DNA of 64,000 bases. Source: Eukaryota sp. TZLM1-RC (taxonomy: Eukaryota; Metamonada: BaSk clade). Made by a program: the position numbers and the translations under genes. Position 1 is the stretch's first letter. Every line of letters begins with the position of its first letter. The notes below the pieces were generated by a model. The model had not been told where the DNA came from. It saw only the letters and a list, made by a program, of their open reading frames with translations, and did not search any database. Positions 20,871 through 32,024 of the stretch are shown here, in pieces. The stretch spans positions 248,001 to 312,000 of the forward strand of contig JAUPSS010000004.1 in the NCBI GenBank assembly GCA_040285825.1. The letters are read 5' to 3'.

Positions 20871-23800
20871 AATAAGACTGTTCGAAAACTTTTATTACGT
20901 GGGAGATATGGTTCTGGTAAAAATGCTCTTTTCTCTTCTGATCTTGCTCCTGTGACTGATGAAACTGTAAATCAATTGGTTGATCTGCATCCAGCTGAAT
21001 TTCTTAATTTGGATAAACCATCTGCTTCACAATTTTGGAAACAAAATCCACTTTCTGAAAAAGGAGTCGAAACTGCCATTTTTCGTCTTCCATCTGGAAA
21101 AGCTCCAGGCCCATCTGGAATAACTTTTGATATGCTGAAATCCGTGTGCCGCCAAAATTCCTTCATTATTAAAGATTTATGTTCCTTTTTTCAAGATGTT
21201 TTGACAATGAAAATTGTTCCATTCAAAGAATTAAGTGCATCACGTTTAGTGGCTTTAACTAAACCTAATGGAAAAGTTCGCCCAATTGCGATTGGTGAAG
21301 CCATTTATCGACTGATGTCTTCAGTAATTTTTAACAGAGTTTCAACAAAAGCTAAAGAATACTTTTCTCCATTACAATATGGAACTATACGCAATGTGCA
21401 AAAGTCATCACATCGAAGCTTTTGTTGAACCACTTGTGCGAAGGTTGTCATCTGAAAATGAAGATGAAAATACTTTTGGGAAACGCCGTGCTGATTTAAT
21501 TACCCCTGCGTCTGATGGTGTTATTAAAGTTGTTGATGTTGTTACTGTTGATGTTTGTAAAGACTCAGCAATTGATTTTGCTAGAAGAGACGAAACTCCA
21601 CTTTGCTTTGCTGAAAAGAGCAAAATCAAAAAGTACAATGAACCCTTATCGCAGCTAGGACGTATTGAGCATGTCAAGTATCAGTTGGTTCCATTTGCTG
21701 TTTCTCTTTTTGGTAACATTGGAATATCTGGCATTAAATTTCTTGAAGGTTTCAGAAGTTTAATAAACGAAAGAGCAGGAAAAGAATTGAACTTCAATTT
21801 CTGGCACAATAGAATTGTTTTTAGTATTCTTAAAGCAATTCCAGAAATGTTGACCAAAGCACTGTTACAATTAGGAATAGAGTATGAAAATCGCGCGCTT
21901 AAAAGATTTGATGATGTTGATGCGTGTATTGAGGATATTGAGTTCTAGTTCTTTGTTTAATGTTTTGTTAGCGTTGAAAATAAAATTGAGTACTGTAAAA
22001 AAATATGGAATCAAAACCATAGATGGAGCTTCAGTTGCGGCTTTGACATCTGATTTATTCTTCAATTGTCACGAAAATAGTTGCATTTTTAATCTTGATT
22101 TCAAAAATGCTTTCAATTCAGTGAAAAGAGATTCAATTTGGAAAGAAATCAAATCAAATTTTCCTGAACTCGAAACCTTTTTATATAGGTTTTATGTTGA
22201 TTCATCTGATTTAATTTTTAATTCCTTTAATCTTGATTCTTTATCAGGAGTTAAACAAGGAGACCCTTTAGGTCCTTTCTTTTTTTGTCTTGCGATACAC
22301 CCTAATTTGAAAAAATTAAAAGAAGATAATTTTGAACTTCAAGTGGTAGCCTATATGGATGACATTTCTTGTATTGGTCCAGAAAGTACAATTAATAGAG
22401 TTGCTGATGAAGCTGCTACATTATACCAATCCATAGGTCTTGAGTTGAATGTTCAAAAATGTTTTTGTATTTCTAGGAAAAATGTTAAGTTAATAATTAA
22501 TTCCCTCGAAGTTCCATATATTGATTATACTTCAGCTAGTTTCTGCTTTCTTGGTTGCTATTTAGGTTCTGCCGAAAAGACACTTGATAGCCTTGAAAAC
22601 TATTTAAATTCAATTAAAAAAGAGCTAGAAGTCATAAAGACCCTTGAATTGGAAAAACATCTTAAGTTTTTTCTTTTGGGAATTTGTTATGCTGGAAAAA
22701 TTACTCATTAACTTAGATCATTACCTCCATCCCTAACTTACAATTTTTGTAGACAATTTAACAAAATACGTACAGAATTTTTGGCTTATTTAATGTCTGT
22801 TGATCCATCAATTTTGAAAAATCATATTTTTTCTGATGTTCAACTTAGCGGTGTTGGATTCAATTCATCAAAGTATTTGACCAAAGCTGCATTTATTGGT
22901 GGTGGAAAAAATTTTGTATTTGAATTCTCTAGAAGATATCCTTTTGCTGAAAATCTTCTTGAAACTACAAATAGCCTATACCTCGATAACTTAAGAGAAG
23001 AAGTATCCAGTTTATCTCCCGACTTATGGCGATCATGTTTCCCCATATAAATTCAAGAAATTCCAGACAGAAGTTTGTATTCATTAAAATTTGCGTTGAA
23101 AAAGCTCCAACGACATCTTTTGAAAAAATTTGAAAGCAAGGATTTTATTGTTCGACTTAGCACGGCTAAGAAAGAAAATCCTGCTTTTGCAAATTTTTTG
23201 ATTGATTTGAAGAACAGTTCATCCGCAGTTTTGATAAATCAAATTCCCCAGATTTATGGCCTATTTTTAAATGACCGCCAATGGACCACTGCCATGAGAA
23301 TGCGTTGTTATTTATGGCCTTGTAATTTGCCCAATTATTTGTTTTGCAAATGTGGAGCTGGTTTGACATTATCACATTTATTCAATTGTGATAGATTTAT
23401 TTCCTATCGTTTTACGTTGCATGATGCAGTCAGAGATCAAATCCATGCAATGTGTAATTCCTATCATATTGAATCTTTTGTAGAACCATTGTTGAGGTCT
23501 CTTGATATAAATGAAAACGTGAGAGATTCAGAATATGGAAAACGACGTGCTGATGTTGTTGTGCCCTCGTTTGATGATGTCTTGAATGTTGTTGATGTTG
23601 TAACAGTGGATGTTTGCAAGAAAAATGCCTTGAGAAATGCACAAACCGAAGTATCTCCCCTTGATGACTCTGAATTGTAGAAACGAAAAAAATATGCAAA
23701 TCCTTTAAAAGAATTGAAACATGTTCGCCATGTAGATTACCAAATTTGCCCATTTGCTATATCGTTATATGGTCGTCTTGGAAAAACTGCTATTAATTTT

Positions 23801-24047
23801 ATTGATGATTTTGAAAACCTTGTAAAAAGAAGAATGAATAAGCGTTTTGATCGTCGCTTGTGGCTGAATCGTATTGTTTTTACTATTTTCAAATCAATTC
23901 CTAAACTGATTCCGAAAGCTTTGATGTCTGTCAGTGCACATTACGAAGACATTGCTGCTGTGAGGTTTGAAGGTGTGGAAGCTTGTTTTGAAGATATTGA
24001 CTTTTAGACTGTGGTTTGGAAAATAAATTAAAAAGATGTATTAAAAA
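20871..24047 (+). mobile_element. R2-like LINE (RT + CCHC + PD-(D/E)XK), with nested LINE
   Basis: Bounded by a 9-bp duplication AAGCAGCCT (20862-20870 and 24048-24056) with an A-rich 3' tail. The frame is open from the left edge (KTVRKLLLRGRYG). It contains GKAPGPSGITFD and RPIAIGEAIYRLMS, then is interrupted by a younger LINE (21385-22001). It resumes with YGIKTIDGASVAAL, NLDFKNAFNSVKR, GVKQGDPLGP, catalytic AYMDDISCIG, a CKCGAGLTLSHLFNC zinc motif, HDAVRDQ, and nuclease core GKRRADVVVPSFDDVLNVVD. It ends FEDIDF at 24007. Three in-frame stops (near 22709, 23047 and 23678) make it a dead copy. No ATG is found near the 5' end. Confidence 0.88.
21385..22001 (+). mobile_element. 5'-truncated LINE nested in a LINE
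   Basis: 617 bp holding only the C-terminal part of the LINE protein (CKSHHIEAFVEPLVRRL, then GKRRADLITPASDGVIKVVD and the IEDIEF end), a short 3' UTR and an A-tail (GTAAAAAA). It is flanked by the 9-bp duplication AATATGGAA (21376-21384 and 22002-22010). Removing it and one duplicate rejoins the host LINE in phase at QYG-IKTIDG. Its own 189-codon frame is intact, so it is younger than the host copy, which carries three nonsense changes. Confidence 0.88.
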
Positions 24048-24130
24048 AAGCAGCCTGTGTAAATAATCTGCTCCTGAATTGCATCACCCTATTTTCAAGC
24101 AATTGTTTTTATTCGACTATACGGAGTCAG

Positions 24131-25785
24131 AAAACCAATCAATCTAATCGATCATGACACACCTCCCTCCAAATGTTCATCTTTATCCTCACGCAGAATG
24201 TCCTTCAACAATGGGAGATGTAAACACTTTTTCAAAACCAAGTAGTGTTCCTGTTGATCCCCTTCAGTGTTGTCAATGGACAGTCTTAACCCTGATCTTT
24301 ACAGTTGTGGTTATTGTCTCTATCGCCTGGAGAGCTGGATATCCCACTAATTCCACACTTTTTCTGGACTCTCTTTTCTTTATTCATCTGCTGATAATCA
24401 CTGCCAGTACATTCTATTCATTCTATCGTTTACCATCAGTGAACTTCGAAAAGCAGAGGTTCTTCGGTACTGTTCTGTTGTTTGTTTCTTGGTTCATTTG
24501 CTCTATATTGCCAATTGTACCTACTTTCTTCAGCATGCGTGTTATAGTTAGACCGCTCTATGTGTTCCTAGACTTATTTTTCATTCTCATCAGTTTTATT
24601 ATACCATTTGTGGCTCTTAAATTAGTGCTAAGAAAAGCATCAGAAACCGACTTAATTCTTGGTTTAACTTATGGTTCCATATTTGGATTTACACTGGCAA
24701 ATAGATGGCAGATTCCATTTGAACTGTTCGCAATTTATCATTTTCATGGCTACCTCATTTCTTACGATAGATACGACTACAGAATTCATGAGAATGTACC
24801 TGCTGCCCTTGTTTTCTTCTTGTTAAGTCTCTTCAGCCTGGCAGCTCTAATTGTAATGGGAATGGCTTTTGGACTTGCAGTAGTTATTAAACGAAGGAAA
24901 ATTGGAACCAGAAAACATTATATTAATTTGTTTCTCTTTTCTATAATTCCATCATGTTTGTTGTGCTATGTTGTGGATGAGGTTCACATGTACGTGCTAG
25001 CGCTTAATGCGGCTAGGTCGCCAAACAACTATGATGATGATCCGTATTTCCCTACTGTGGACTGGGGTTATTACTTGACATCTTACTTTGTAATTATTGT
25101 TTCCTGTGTTTATTGTTATTTTATGGGCATGAAACTCAAGCTTCTTATGCATAAGTTTCAAAATGAAGTAGAGGAAAGTATTACTACTAATCCCATGACT
25201 ACTGCCAAAGTTTGAGTCATTGTATTGATTTTTATTGAGGCTGACAATAAATTTTTTGTAAAATTTTAACGTGTTTGAAATATACCACCTCTACGGGTAC
25301 ATTTATTTGCTGAGGCCACTTGTGAAGTTCTGTTTCACATCGGGTGCGCTAATTGACAATTTATGAATTTTAATATTTCGAAATAATGTCTTTTCTATAA
25401 ACACATAATTGCAGAAATTCATAAAAGCGATTTGTTTTAAGATTCATTAGACAGTACTAATGAGACAAGAAATCAATCAGAGGAATACAGGTGTTTATAA
25501 AAAAAGTGAAGATAACTAATAATTATAACTATTGAATATTAACAGCGACTATTACATTATTGATGTAATTAGTTTTTTGCGATTGTATTTCAATACCGCT
25601 TACACAAAGAACATTAGTGGTTCTCGAATGAAATCATAAAAATAACGAGGGCTGTGATTAAGGCCCTTTGGACCTATTTAATTAAAACTGTTTTGCACTA
25701 GCATGTTACGAATTTGATGCGTCATAGAAAAGTAAGGACTCGTGGCAGTATATAATACATGGCTTGATCATTGTTTCATTTCCAG
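24131..25785. repeat. Duplicated block B (copy 2)
   Basis: Second copy of the segment at 3690-5318, same orientation, including the paralogous 8-TM gene and its conserved 3' flank. The LINE at 20871-24047 inserted about 80 bp upstream of it. Confidence 0.9.
24154..25215 (+). CDS. Polytopic (about 8-TM) membrane protein, paralogue 2
   Basis: 353 residues from ATG 24154, intact. It has the same architecture as the product of 3723-4745: N-terminal MTHLPPNVHLYPH, about eight hydrophobic segments and an identical C-terminal tail (KFQNEVEESITTNPMTTAKV). Divergence concentrates in three loops: the N-terminal tail, the loop after the fifth segment (LFAIYHFHGYLISYDRYDY) and the loop before the last segment, where an ALNAARSPNNYDDDPYF-type insertion occurs. 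This pattern of conserved membrane core and 3' end with variable exposed loops would suit a surface or endomembrane protein under diversifying pressure or gene conversion. Function unknown. AATAAA follows the stop by about 30 nt. Confidence 0.85.
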   Translation: MTHLPPNVHLYPHAECPSTMGDVNTFSKPSSVPVDPLQCCQWTVLTLIFTVVVIVSIAWRAGYPTNSTLFLDSLFFIHLLIITASTFYSFYRLPSVNFEKQRFFGTVLLFVSWFICSILPIVPTFFSMRVIVRPLYVFLDLFFILISFIIPFVALKLVLRKASETDLILGLTYGSIFGFTLANRWQIPFELFAIYHFHGYLISYDRYDYRIHENVPAALVFFLLSLFSLAALIVMGMAFGLAVVIKRRKIGTRKHYINLFLFSIIPSCLLCYVVDEVHMYVLALNAARSPNNYDDDPYFPTVDWGYYLTSYFVIIVSCVYCYFMGMKLKLLMHKFQNEVEESITTNPMTTAKV

Positions 25786-25889
25786 AAGGGCAATTATTGA
25801 GTGCCCCTTTCTCAAATATAGAGTGATAATGGAATTGCAGTAAACTAATAATTGTTCGATCACTATATTTTCAGGGAATGTCTAAATCC

Positions 25890-27045
25890 ACAGCTTATGA
25901 CACAACTGCACATTTTGATGATGATCGTTGATCAAAACAAACACACGGCCATCACCAAAAGAATTTCTTTCAGATACATCAGCCAAATTTGAAAACAAAG
26001 GTTCTAAAAAAATTCGATTTTGTAAGACTTAAACATACAATAAAGCTGATCACGTGCTGCATCATGCACTTTTGATGTAAAAGTAATAAAACGATTACAT
26101 TTAAATAAATGGGTTGGAGTGATAGCCTTTTCACATTTTCAAATTAATCCATGAGGAAGATTACCAGGCCAAATAAAAGATCGAAGACGTATAGATTATA
26201 CAAAGCAAGGGTCATCTAAAAACAAACCATAAATTCTTGGTACGTGATTAATTAAACAAGACTCATAACTATCACAAACATCCATTAAAAAATTGGCAGA
26301 AGCGGTATTCTTTGGTTTGGCTATGCCAAGACGTACTTCAGAAATCCAAGTCTTCAAATATTACTGTCAGGATATGTTGAAGTGTTTTCATACAATAACT
26401 TAAATTAGCTAAGTTTCGTGGAGAAATCTCTTGAACTGAGTCGGGAAAACAATGACACCAAATTTCTGGTGCAATTTTATCAATACCAACATCAAGGTCA
26501 TACAAATTTTTGGAAAATGTTGGATTAAGCAAATGGCTATCTTTAGGAAAACGATTGAGAAATTCTAAAATACAATTATTCCACCACCAAGAAAAGCTGC
26601 TTGACAAAGAAATGAAGATTTGCTAAAGCCAACACCACCAAATTGTGAAAAAGAAAACAAGTGAGCTCGAATTAGCTCAGGATTCATTTCTAATAGAAAA
26701 GGAAAGCAATGAAAGTTGCACAAAGTTGACAAAATGACCGGCAAAAGTCGATAGATAATGCAGGGGCTGCCGACCTCAATTAGTGAGTATTTTTTCCGGA
26801 GTAACAAATTTTGAAAATACAAAATTTGATATGTTTTTCACTTTTCTAATTCAGAAATTAATTGAAGCTCATTACCAAGTTTTGCAACAATTTCGTTAAG
26901 ATTTTTAGTTATTCCATCAACATTTCCTAACCAACATCCTAGAAAACGAAATGCTTCTTGTGAATAATTGGTAAATGAATTTTACAATCATTAATCTTAA
27001 ACTCTTTGAAATCATTACCAATTAATAAACAATTTCGGGGTTTGA
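25890..27045 (-). mobile_element. Degenerate R2-like LINE, reverse strand
   Basis: Broken frames on the reverse strand, in LINE order: CLLIGNDFKEFKIND, NVDGITKNLNEIVAKLGNEL, NPELIRAHLFSFSQFGGVGF, AAFLGGG, NRFPKDSHLLNP, then a decayed CCHC region (KCEKAITPTHLFKC) and HDAARDQLYCM near 26040-26130. The RT palm with YxDD is missing, so it is 5'-truncated. Closest relative in the window is the element at 32025-39105. Confidence 0.75.
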
Positions 27046-27134
27046 GAATTTTACGGATTTAGCTGAGGTATTTGAGCATTAAGGATTTTAGTATTAAAAC
27101 GCAGCAACACTGTTTCATCATCATTGGAACCATC

Positions 27135-27912
27135 AATGCTCAATTCATCTTCCACTGGGCCAACAATACTTTTCGGACTGCATTTAACTTCGCTCTTAAG
27201 AATCAATTTGTTTTTGAATGTGCTCACCAATATGTCAATTCTTTATACTGAATAAATGTATCAATTCTTATTTACAAGTCATCTGTTTTAATTCAGAATC
27301 CATTGTTTTCCCGAACATGGCTACTTGTCCATTTATTTTGTTCTTCGACCAACAAAAATCAGTTTTCTAGCTTTCAAATAGAATAAGTTTTGTCTTTCCA
27401 TACGAATTTCTTTTTTTCCATTATTTGAACCTTGAAAACAGTATCAAAAAGAATGTACATTTCACAATTTGACTTTATTAGTACAATAGGGGAAGATCGG
27501 GAAAACCAAAGTCGCCACTGAACTTGAGTAAGTATGCATAATCGATATTATCAGCTTTAGGGATCCGGAGCAAAGATTTCCAAATTCTAATAAACATAAA
27601 ATAATTAATAATTTCAATGAAGCATTTGTCAAAACCAACGTAAAAATTGCGGAAGACATAATTATTTTGGCGTTTATGGGTGGCAATAATGATCGATTCT
27701 GAAGTTGCTTTATTATATCTGAAACACCTCTTGAATTGGTAATTGCTCTTACACCCCCTGTCCTTGCATTAATTCATTGAGTGGTGAAATATATGCTTAT
27801 GGACAAAAGGTCTTTGCTAACAGATTTATATTTACATTATTTGTGATAAAAATAGAATAAATTCAGTCGAAAAAGCAGTTCTATCAGAAAATACGTTTTC
27901 CCAAGATGAAAT
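27135..27912. repeat. Duplicated block A (copy 2)
   Basis: Direct-orientation copy of 336-1120. In copy 1 block A lies upstream of block B; here it lies downstream of block B, with LINE debris between. See copy 1 for the conserved reverse-strand frame. Confidence 0.8.
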
Positions 27913-28152
27913 GTTCTAAAATATGATTGATCAACTTCACGTTTAGGACACTGCAAAAGCAATTTGCTGAAAGTTGATGGTCATTTCATTATTGGAGACC
28001 AATTTTTAAGGAAACAATTAAATCAAGACCATAAAGATCCTTTGTTTCAATTATCATTTGAGCAAATATTTCTGCAAAGTTGTAATGAACACACAAAATG
28101 ATTTAGAAAAATTTACAAAACAAATTTACATAGAGACCCTCTACAGATGGAG

Positions 28153-28879
28153 TTATTGCCATTGTTGTTGTTGACCAGGGAATCCACCTTGTTGAGGTTG
28201 TTGACCAGGGAATCCACCTTGTTGAGGTTGTTGACCAGGGAATCCACCTTGTTGAGGTTGTTGACCAGGGAATCCACCTTGTTGAGGTTGTTGACCAGGG
28301 AATCCACCTTGTTGAGGTTGTTGACCAGGGAATCCACCTTGTTGAGGATGCTGCCATTGTTGTTGTTGTTGACCAGAATAACCGCCTTGTTGTTGACCAG
28401 GAAAGCCTCCAGATTGCATACCACTAGATTGGAGGTTCCAGGTTTGATTAGGAGCAGAGGAATTCTTGGTGTTCCAGAGATTGACGGGTTGATTTTCTTG
28501 CGCTTGATTGCGGGGCACATCCAAACACATCTGCTGGTTGGCTCTGACACAGATCTGACCATTTTGATTGACAGAGAAGATTTGGTTTTGCTTATTGTTA
28601 CCACGGTCCCAAAGTACAAGATTAGCTCCAGCACGGTCAATCTCGTTCTTTGCAACGTCCATAACTAGACCAGAAGCTTGGTGACGGATTGTACCATCAC
28701 GATCGATGTTCCATTGTTGACTAGAGTTAATATGAAAGCCACACAAACGAAGGATCGTTAGGACGGAGTTGCTGAGTGACAACACGAGCACCTTTTGGGT
28801 CGCGACCATGCTCTACGCCCAATACCCAGTTGTTACCTAATCCAGATATAATGTTTACGGGACCTTGATTGGGATGCAT
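28153..28879 (-). CDS. Beta-trefoil (ricin B-type fold) lectin-like protein with Q/G/P-rich tail
   Basis: Start ATG at 28879; a 28-nt intron (28721-28748) must be removed to join NDPS to QQWNIDRDG. The 232-residue product has a beta-trefoil region (about 1-145) with the QxW-type motifs [24 protein letters not shown] and [10 protein letters not shown], each at the end of a subdomain. A low-complexity tail holds five full [10 protein letters not shown] repeats plus variants, ending QQQWQ. There is no signal peptide or TM segment. Beta-trefoils of this type bind sugars; no catalytic or toxin domain is attached. The Q/G/P tail may form a flexible or self-associating segment. The extra start at 28809 would lose the first subdomain and add a non-homologous N-terminus, so I prefer the spliced form. 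Confidence 0.8.
28172..28346. repeat. 30-bp minisatellite in lectin gene
   Basis: Six near-identical 30-bp units (TTGACCAGGGAATCCACCTT plus TGTTGAGGTTG) encoding the decapeptide [10 protein letters not shown] on the reverse strand. Units look identical by eye, implying recent expansion or homogenisation. Confidence 0.93.
28721..28748 (-). other. Candidate 28-nt spliceosomal intron
   Basis: On the reverse strand: begins GTTTGT, contains ATTAAC, ends CTCTAG. Without removal the upstream frame hits a stop and the downstream frame loses its beginning. With removal NDPS joins QQWNID in phase, placing a QxW motif where the fold needs it. An alternative 5' site (GTGGCT, giving 22 nt) is also phase-compatible. 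Confidence 0.7.
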
Positions 28880-28889
28880 AATTGAAACG

Positions 28890-30772
28890 AGAAAAAGTGA
28901 TTATGATTGGCCAGTTGCCAAATTGCCCAATCACATCCAAGAATAGAATTCCTACTTGTTCATTTGAACTCAAGTAGTTTGGTCTACGTTTTGCAGTTAT
29001 TGATTCGTTCAGTTAGGTTGGCATCTCAGTTCGTTTCTGTAGTACCACACCACTGTTTTTCCACTCTCACTTTATACTATTACCTTATCTAGCAAACAAG
29101 AAAAACTTTTATTCGAAATGTTCTACAACATGTCAAAACAGGTCATTATCCTGACCAAATATGACAATAAAGAAAGTTGGGGAAAAATGAATGTTTGCAA
29201 ATGTGAGTGCAGATTTCTCCACAAATAGATCCACTACAGTTGAAATAGAGGTATAGCAAAATGTTTTCGAACAAAACCTGCTAAAGTTGCTGAAATTGCC
29301 AGATATACATTAACGAAAATAGTTCAATCAAATGTTCAGAATTCCAGCATTGATTACAAATTATGAATATCTTTCATCCATTGAATTGACAATTACAACA
29401 ATTGAATCTAGGTTTTGAAATTAGAAGAAATTAAAAATAAATTTACAACTCCCATACTGCATTCACCATCTAAAAGTTTCCCAAAGAAGATTGATAGCAA
29501 GAACGTACAAGTACTTAATCTCAATCCCTCAACTCCAAAATCACTTAAGAAAGGTTGTCAAGTCGTTCCAAAAGTAAATTGACATTTGCCTTTTTCAGTT
29601 ATTCATCAATATACCCACCCTAAGTGAAGATAAAACAACTGGTCAACAGATATAACAAATCTAAATAATTTCAATATCCCAAAACGGACTATACGTTCAA
29701 CACCTATGAACAGATAGTAAAGCGTTTAACTGAAGCAACAGTGGGATATCACAATGATTTGAGGCTATTAGGATTCGTGAGGATGGAATCATGGAAGTCG
29801 AACAAAGATAAATAGAAAACAACATACAAATAGAAAATCAATCAGACTTTCTTTAACCACATAAGACTTTGGGCAACAATACAATTAATTTTAATATTCC
29901 TTCAACAAATCTGCATGCATATAATCAATGAAATAAAAAAATGAATTGATAGATCGATTGATTGACACCCAAATTGAGGTGTAGTAAGAGTTTTGAGACA
30001 GAACTAAGGGGATAGGATCTCACAACGGGAGTTGATATTTAACAACATTATGGATATTGACACTCCCCGGTCAAACAATGATATGTCATTAAACTACAAT
30101 GCATTGATGAAATTAATTCATCGCAATAGTGTCTAAACAAGGTCTCAACAAAGGGACAATAGTCACTCAATTTCCCAATTTCAAACCCATCACTAGTTAG
30201 GTATCAATATTGGAATAATCAATTTTTTCTGAATAATATATTTCCGAGAATATTCAAGTAGGTCATGGCAAATGTGTACTTGTACTGAGTGTCAAATAGA
30301 TTATGACATAGAAATTTCCGCTACAAAAGATATTCAAATTAAAAAGAAAGCGAAATTGTGACCGGCAAAATACATTTGCTCAGAAGATCTGTTGAGAAGA
30401 TGAATGGGGAACCTGAGCACACAGAAATTTAAATTTTCGAAAAACTTTTATTCTATTTTGATTTTTTGTATTCTATTTTAAATTTTAATAAAAATTTTTG
30501 GAGACTGATCTACAAATGCCTTAGTGGCGCTTACTAGATCCACTTTGATACATCAAGTCGCGAGGCATTGTTCTGTGAAAGCAGTAGGTGTATTTAAGTG
30601 AGGTAGCCCACTGATGAAGATCATGATTGTCTTTGTCAAATGATGCTACATGTCTCTTACAACCTGTGAGTAGACATTTAGAAAGTTGAAAACAGGAGTG
30701 AATTTCACAGTATGTTACAACATTTCACCTAGGGAAACACCTTGACGCTTTCATCATATACCACTATCACCA
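28890..30772. other. Long intergenic stretch, no gene seen
   Basis: About 1.9 kb, AT-rich, with only short frames. It serves as the 5' flank of the lectin gene on its left and the FAM166-like gene on its right. I see no repeat family member, RNA gene or LTR here. Confidence 0.5.
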
Positions 30773-31387
30773 ATGATTCCACTTCCCTTCACTCGTCCAT
30801 CATCACAAGAAAGGGCTAGATTTCCAGGTTATGGAGGCTATCTTCCTTCAAAAGCCGATGTCAAATCACCAGACAAAGATCCTGCTCTTACACATGGTCC
30901 TAAATACTCCGAGTCTCTTATCCCAAAATACCAAGGTTACATACCTGGTCTGCGGGAAACTTTTGGAAAGGGTTACACACAAGGAGCTGATCTGGCCAAA
31001 ACCACAATCCGCAAAGGTCCCACCATGGATGATACAGAAGCAGTCACTGTTCGTATAGACAGGTCTTCCATTTCTGACCCCTCACCTTCCCTTCTGCAAC
31101 CTACGTTCAAGGACAAGTGCCTGAAGGATAAGCTCTCCGTGCCGGGTTATGGTGGATTCATCCCCCAGAAGCATTTCCTTCACGGTAAGTCCAATAAGAG
31201 AATTATTGATGAAGCTGCGGAACTCAACAACAGCCTGAAAAGACCAATCAATTCAAATGAACCTTCCTCTCCGTACTCTCCACGGCCAGGGTCGTTGCCT
31301 GGGTATTGTGGTCATGTTCCAGGTCTTAACACTGCTGTAGGTACCAGTTTTGGTAAAGCTACTTGTAATTTAAATAAATTTAATTGA
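30773..31387 (+). CDS. FAM166/CIMIP2-like axonemal microtubule inner protein
   Basis: 204 residues, one exon. It has the diagnostic short repeats of the family: FPGYGGYLP (about 18-26), YQGYIPGLRETFGKGYTQG (about 52-70), VPGYGGFIP (about 123-131) and LPGYCGHVPGLNTAVGTSFGKAT near the C-terminus. The PGYxGxxP plus FGxxY/AT pairs match FAM166/CIMIP2 proteins, which lie inside ciliary doublet microtubules. The remainder is basic and disordered, with no membrane or signal segment. This implies the organism builds motile flagella or cilia. AATAAATTT follows about 40 nt after the stop. Confidence 0.75.
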   Translation: MIPLPFTRPSSQERARFPGYGGYLPSKADVKSPDKDPALTHGPKYSESLIPKYQGYIPGLRETFGKGYTQGADLAKTTIRKGPTMDDTEAVTVRIDRSSISDPSPSLLQPTFKDKCLKDKLSVPGYGGFIPQKHFLHGKSNKRIIDEAAELNNSLKRPINSNEPSSPYSPRPGSLPGYCGHVPGLNTAVGTSFGKATCNLNKFN

Positions 31388-32024
31388 TTGCTTGGGAATA
31401 GTTATCTATGTTTTTTAGTCGCTATTTAATAAATTTTTGTAGTATTTCATTCTTTTTTTACCCACAAATGATGTGTTTTGTTTAAACAGATCTATCACGC
31501 TCTATAGGAATGTTTATCTGCAGGTTTTCTCATTTGAATCAGATGAACATTGGTACACTTACATCAGTTGCTCCACTGATGTTAGTGAACAAGCATTGTA
31601 GAAGTTGAAACTTGAGTAGATTTGTTCAATTTAAAGTTTATTTGTCAATCAAAGATAATGCACATGAGAACTTTAACTCATTCCTTTGTTTCGTGAATTC
31701 ACACACATAATATGTGACGTTGATGGTGTTTGACAGCAGAATCAGGTTGAAACCTCAACAATAACAGAAATTAGTGTCAGAGCAGTTACCTCGTTACTGG
31801 CCCAAAATCATTTTAGTATATGAAAAAATTTGTTTCTGGCAATTAAACCACGGCAAGGACATAATTTCAGAAAGTTCTTGAAATTCAATAACAATCAATT
31901 TCTATTAAACAAAGAGTGTCAAATTTGAACAGGAGATTAAATAATAAAAATTGATTAAATTGAATAATAGTTTTATCAATATTATCGATCTCTTAATTAA
32001 TAATCAATCAATAATAATCTTATT
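31388..32024. other. Intergenic, no gene seen
   Basis: 3' flank of the FAM166-like gene and AT-rich sequence up to the left edge of the LINE at about 32025. No supported feature. Confidence 0.5.

Noticed and set aside
28172-28346. CRISPR-like array
   Set aside because: The units are contiguous without unique spacers and encode a peptide repeat within a gene.
28113-28668. Other-frame repeats on both strands of the lectin minisatellite
   Set aside because: A 30-bp repeat keeps all frames open. Only the frame with QxW beta-trefoil motifs is supported.
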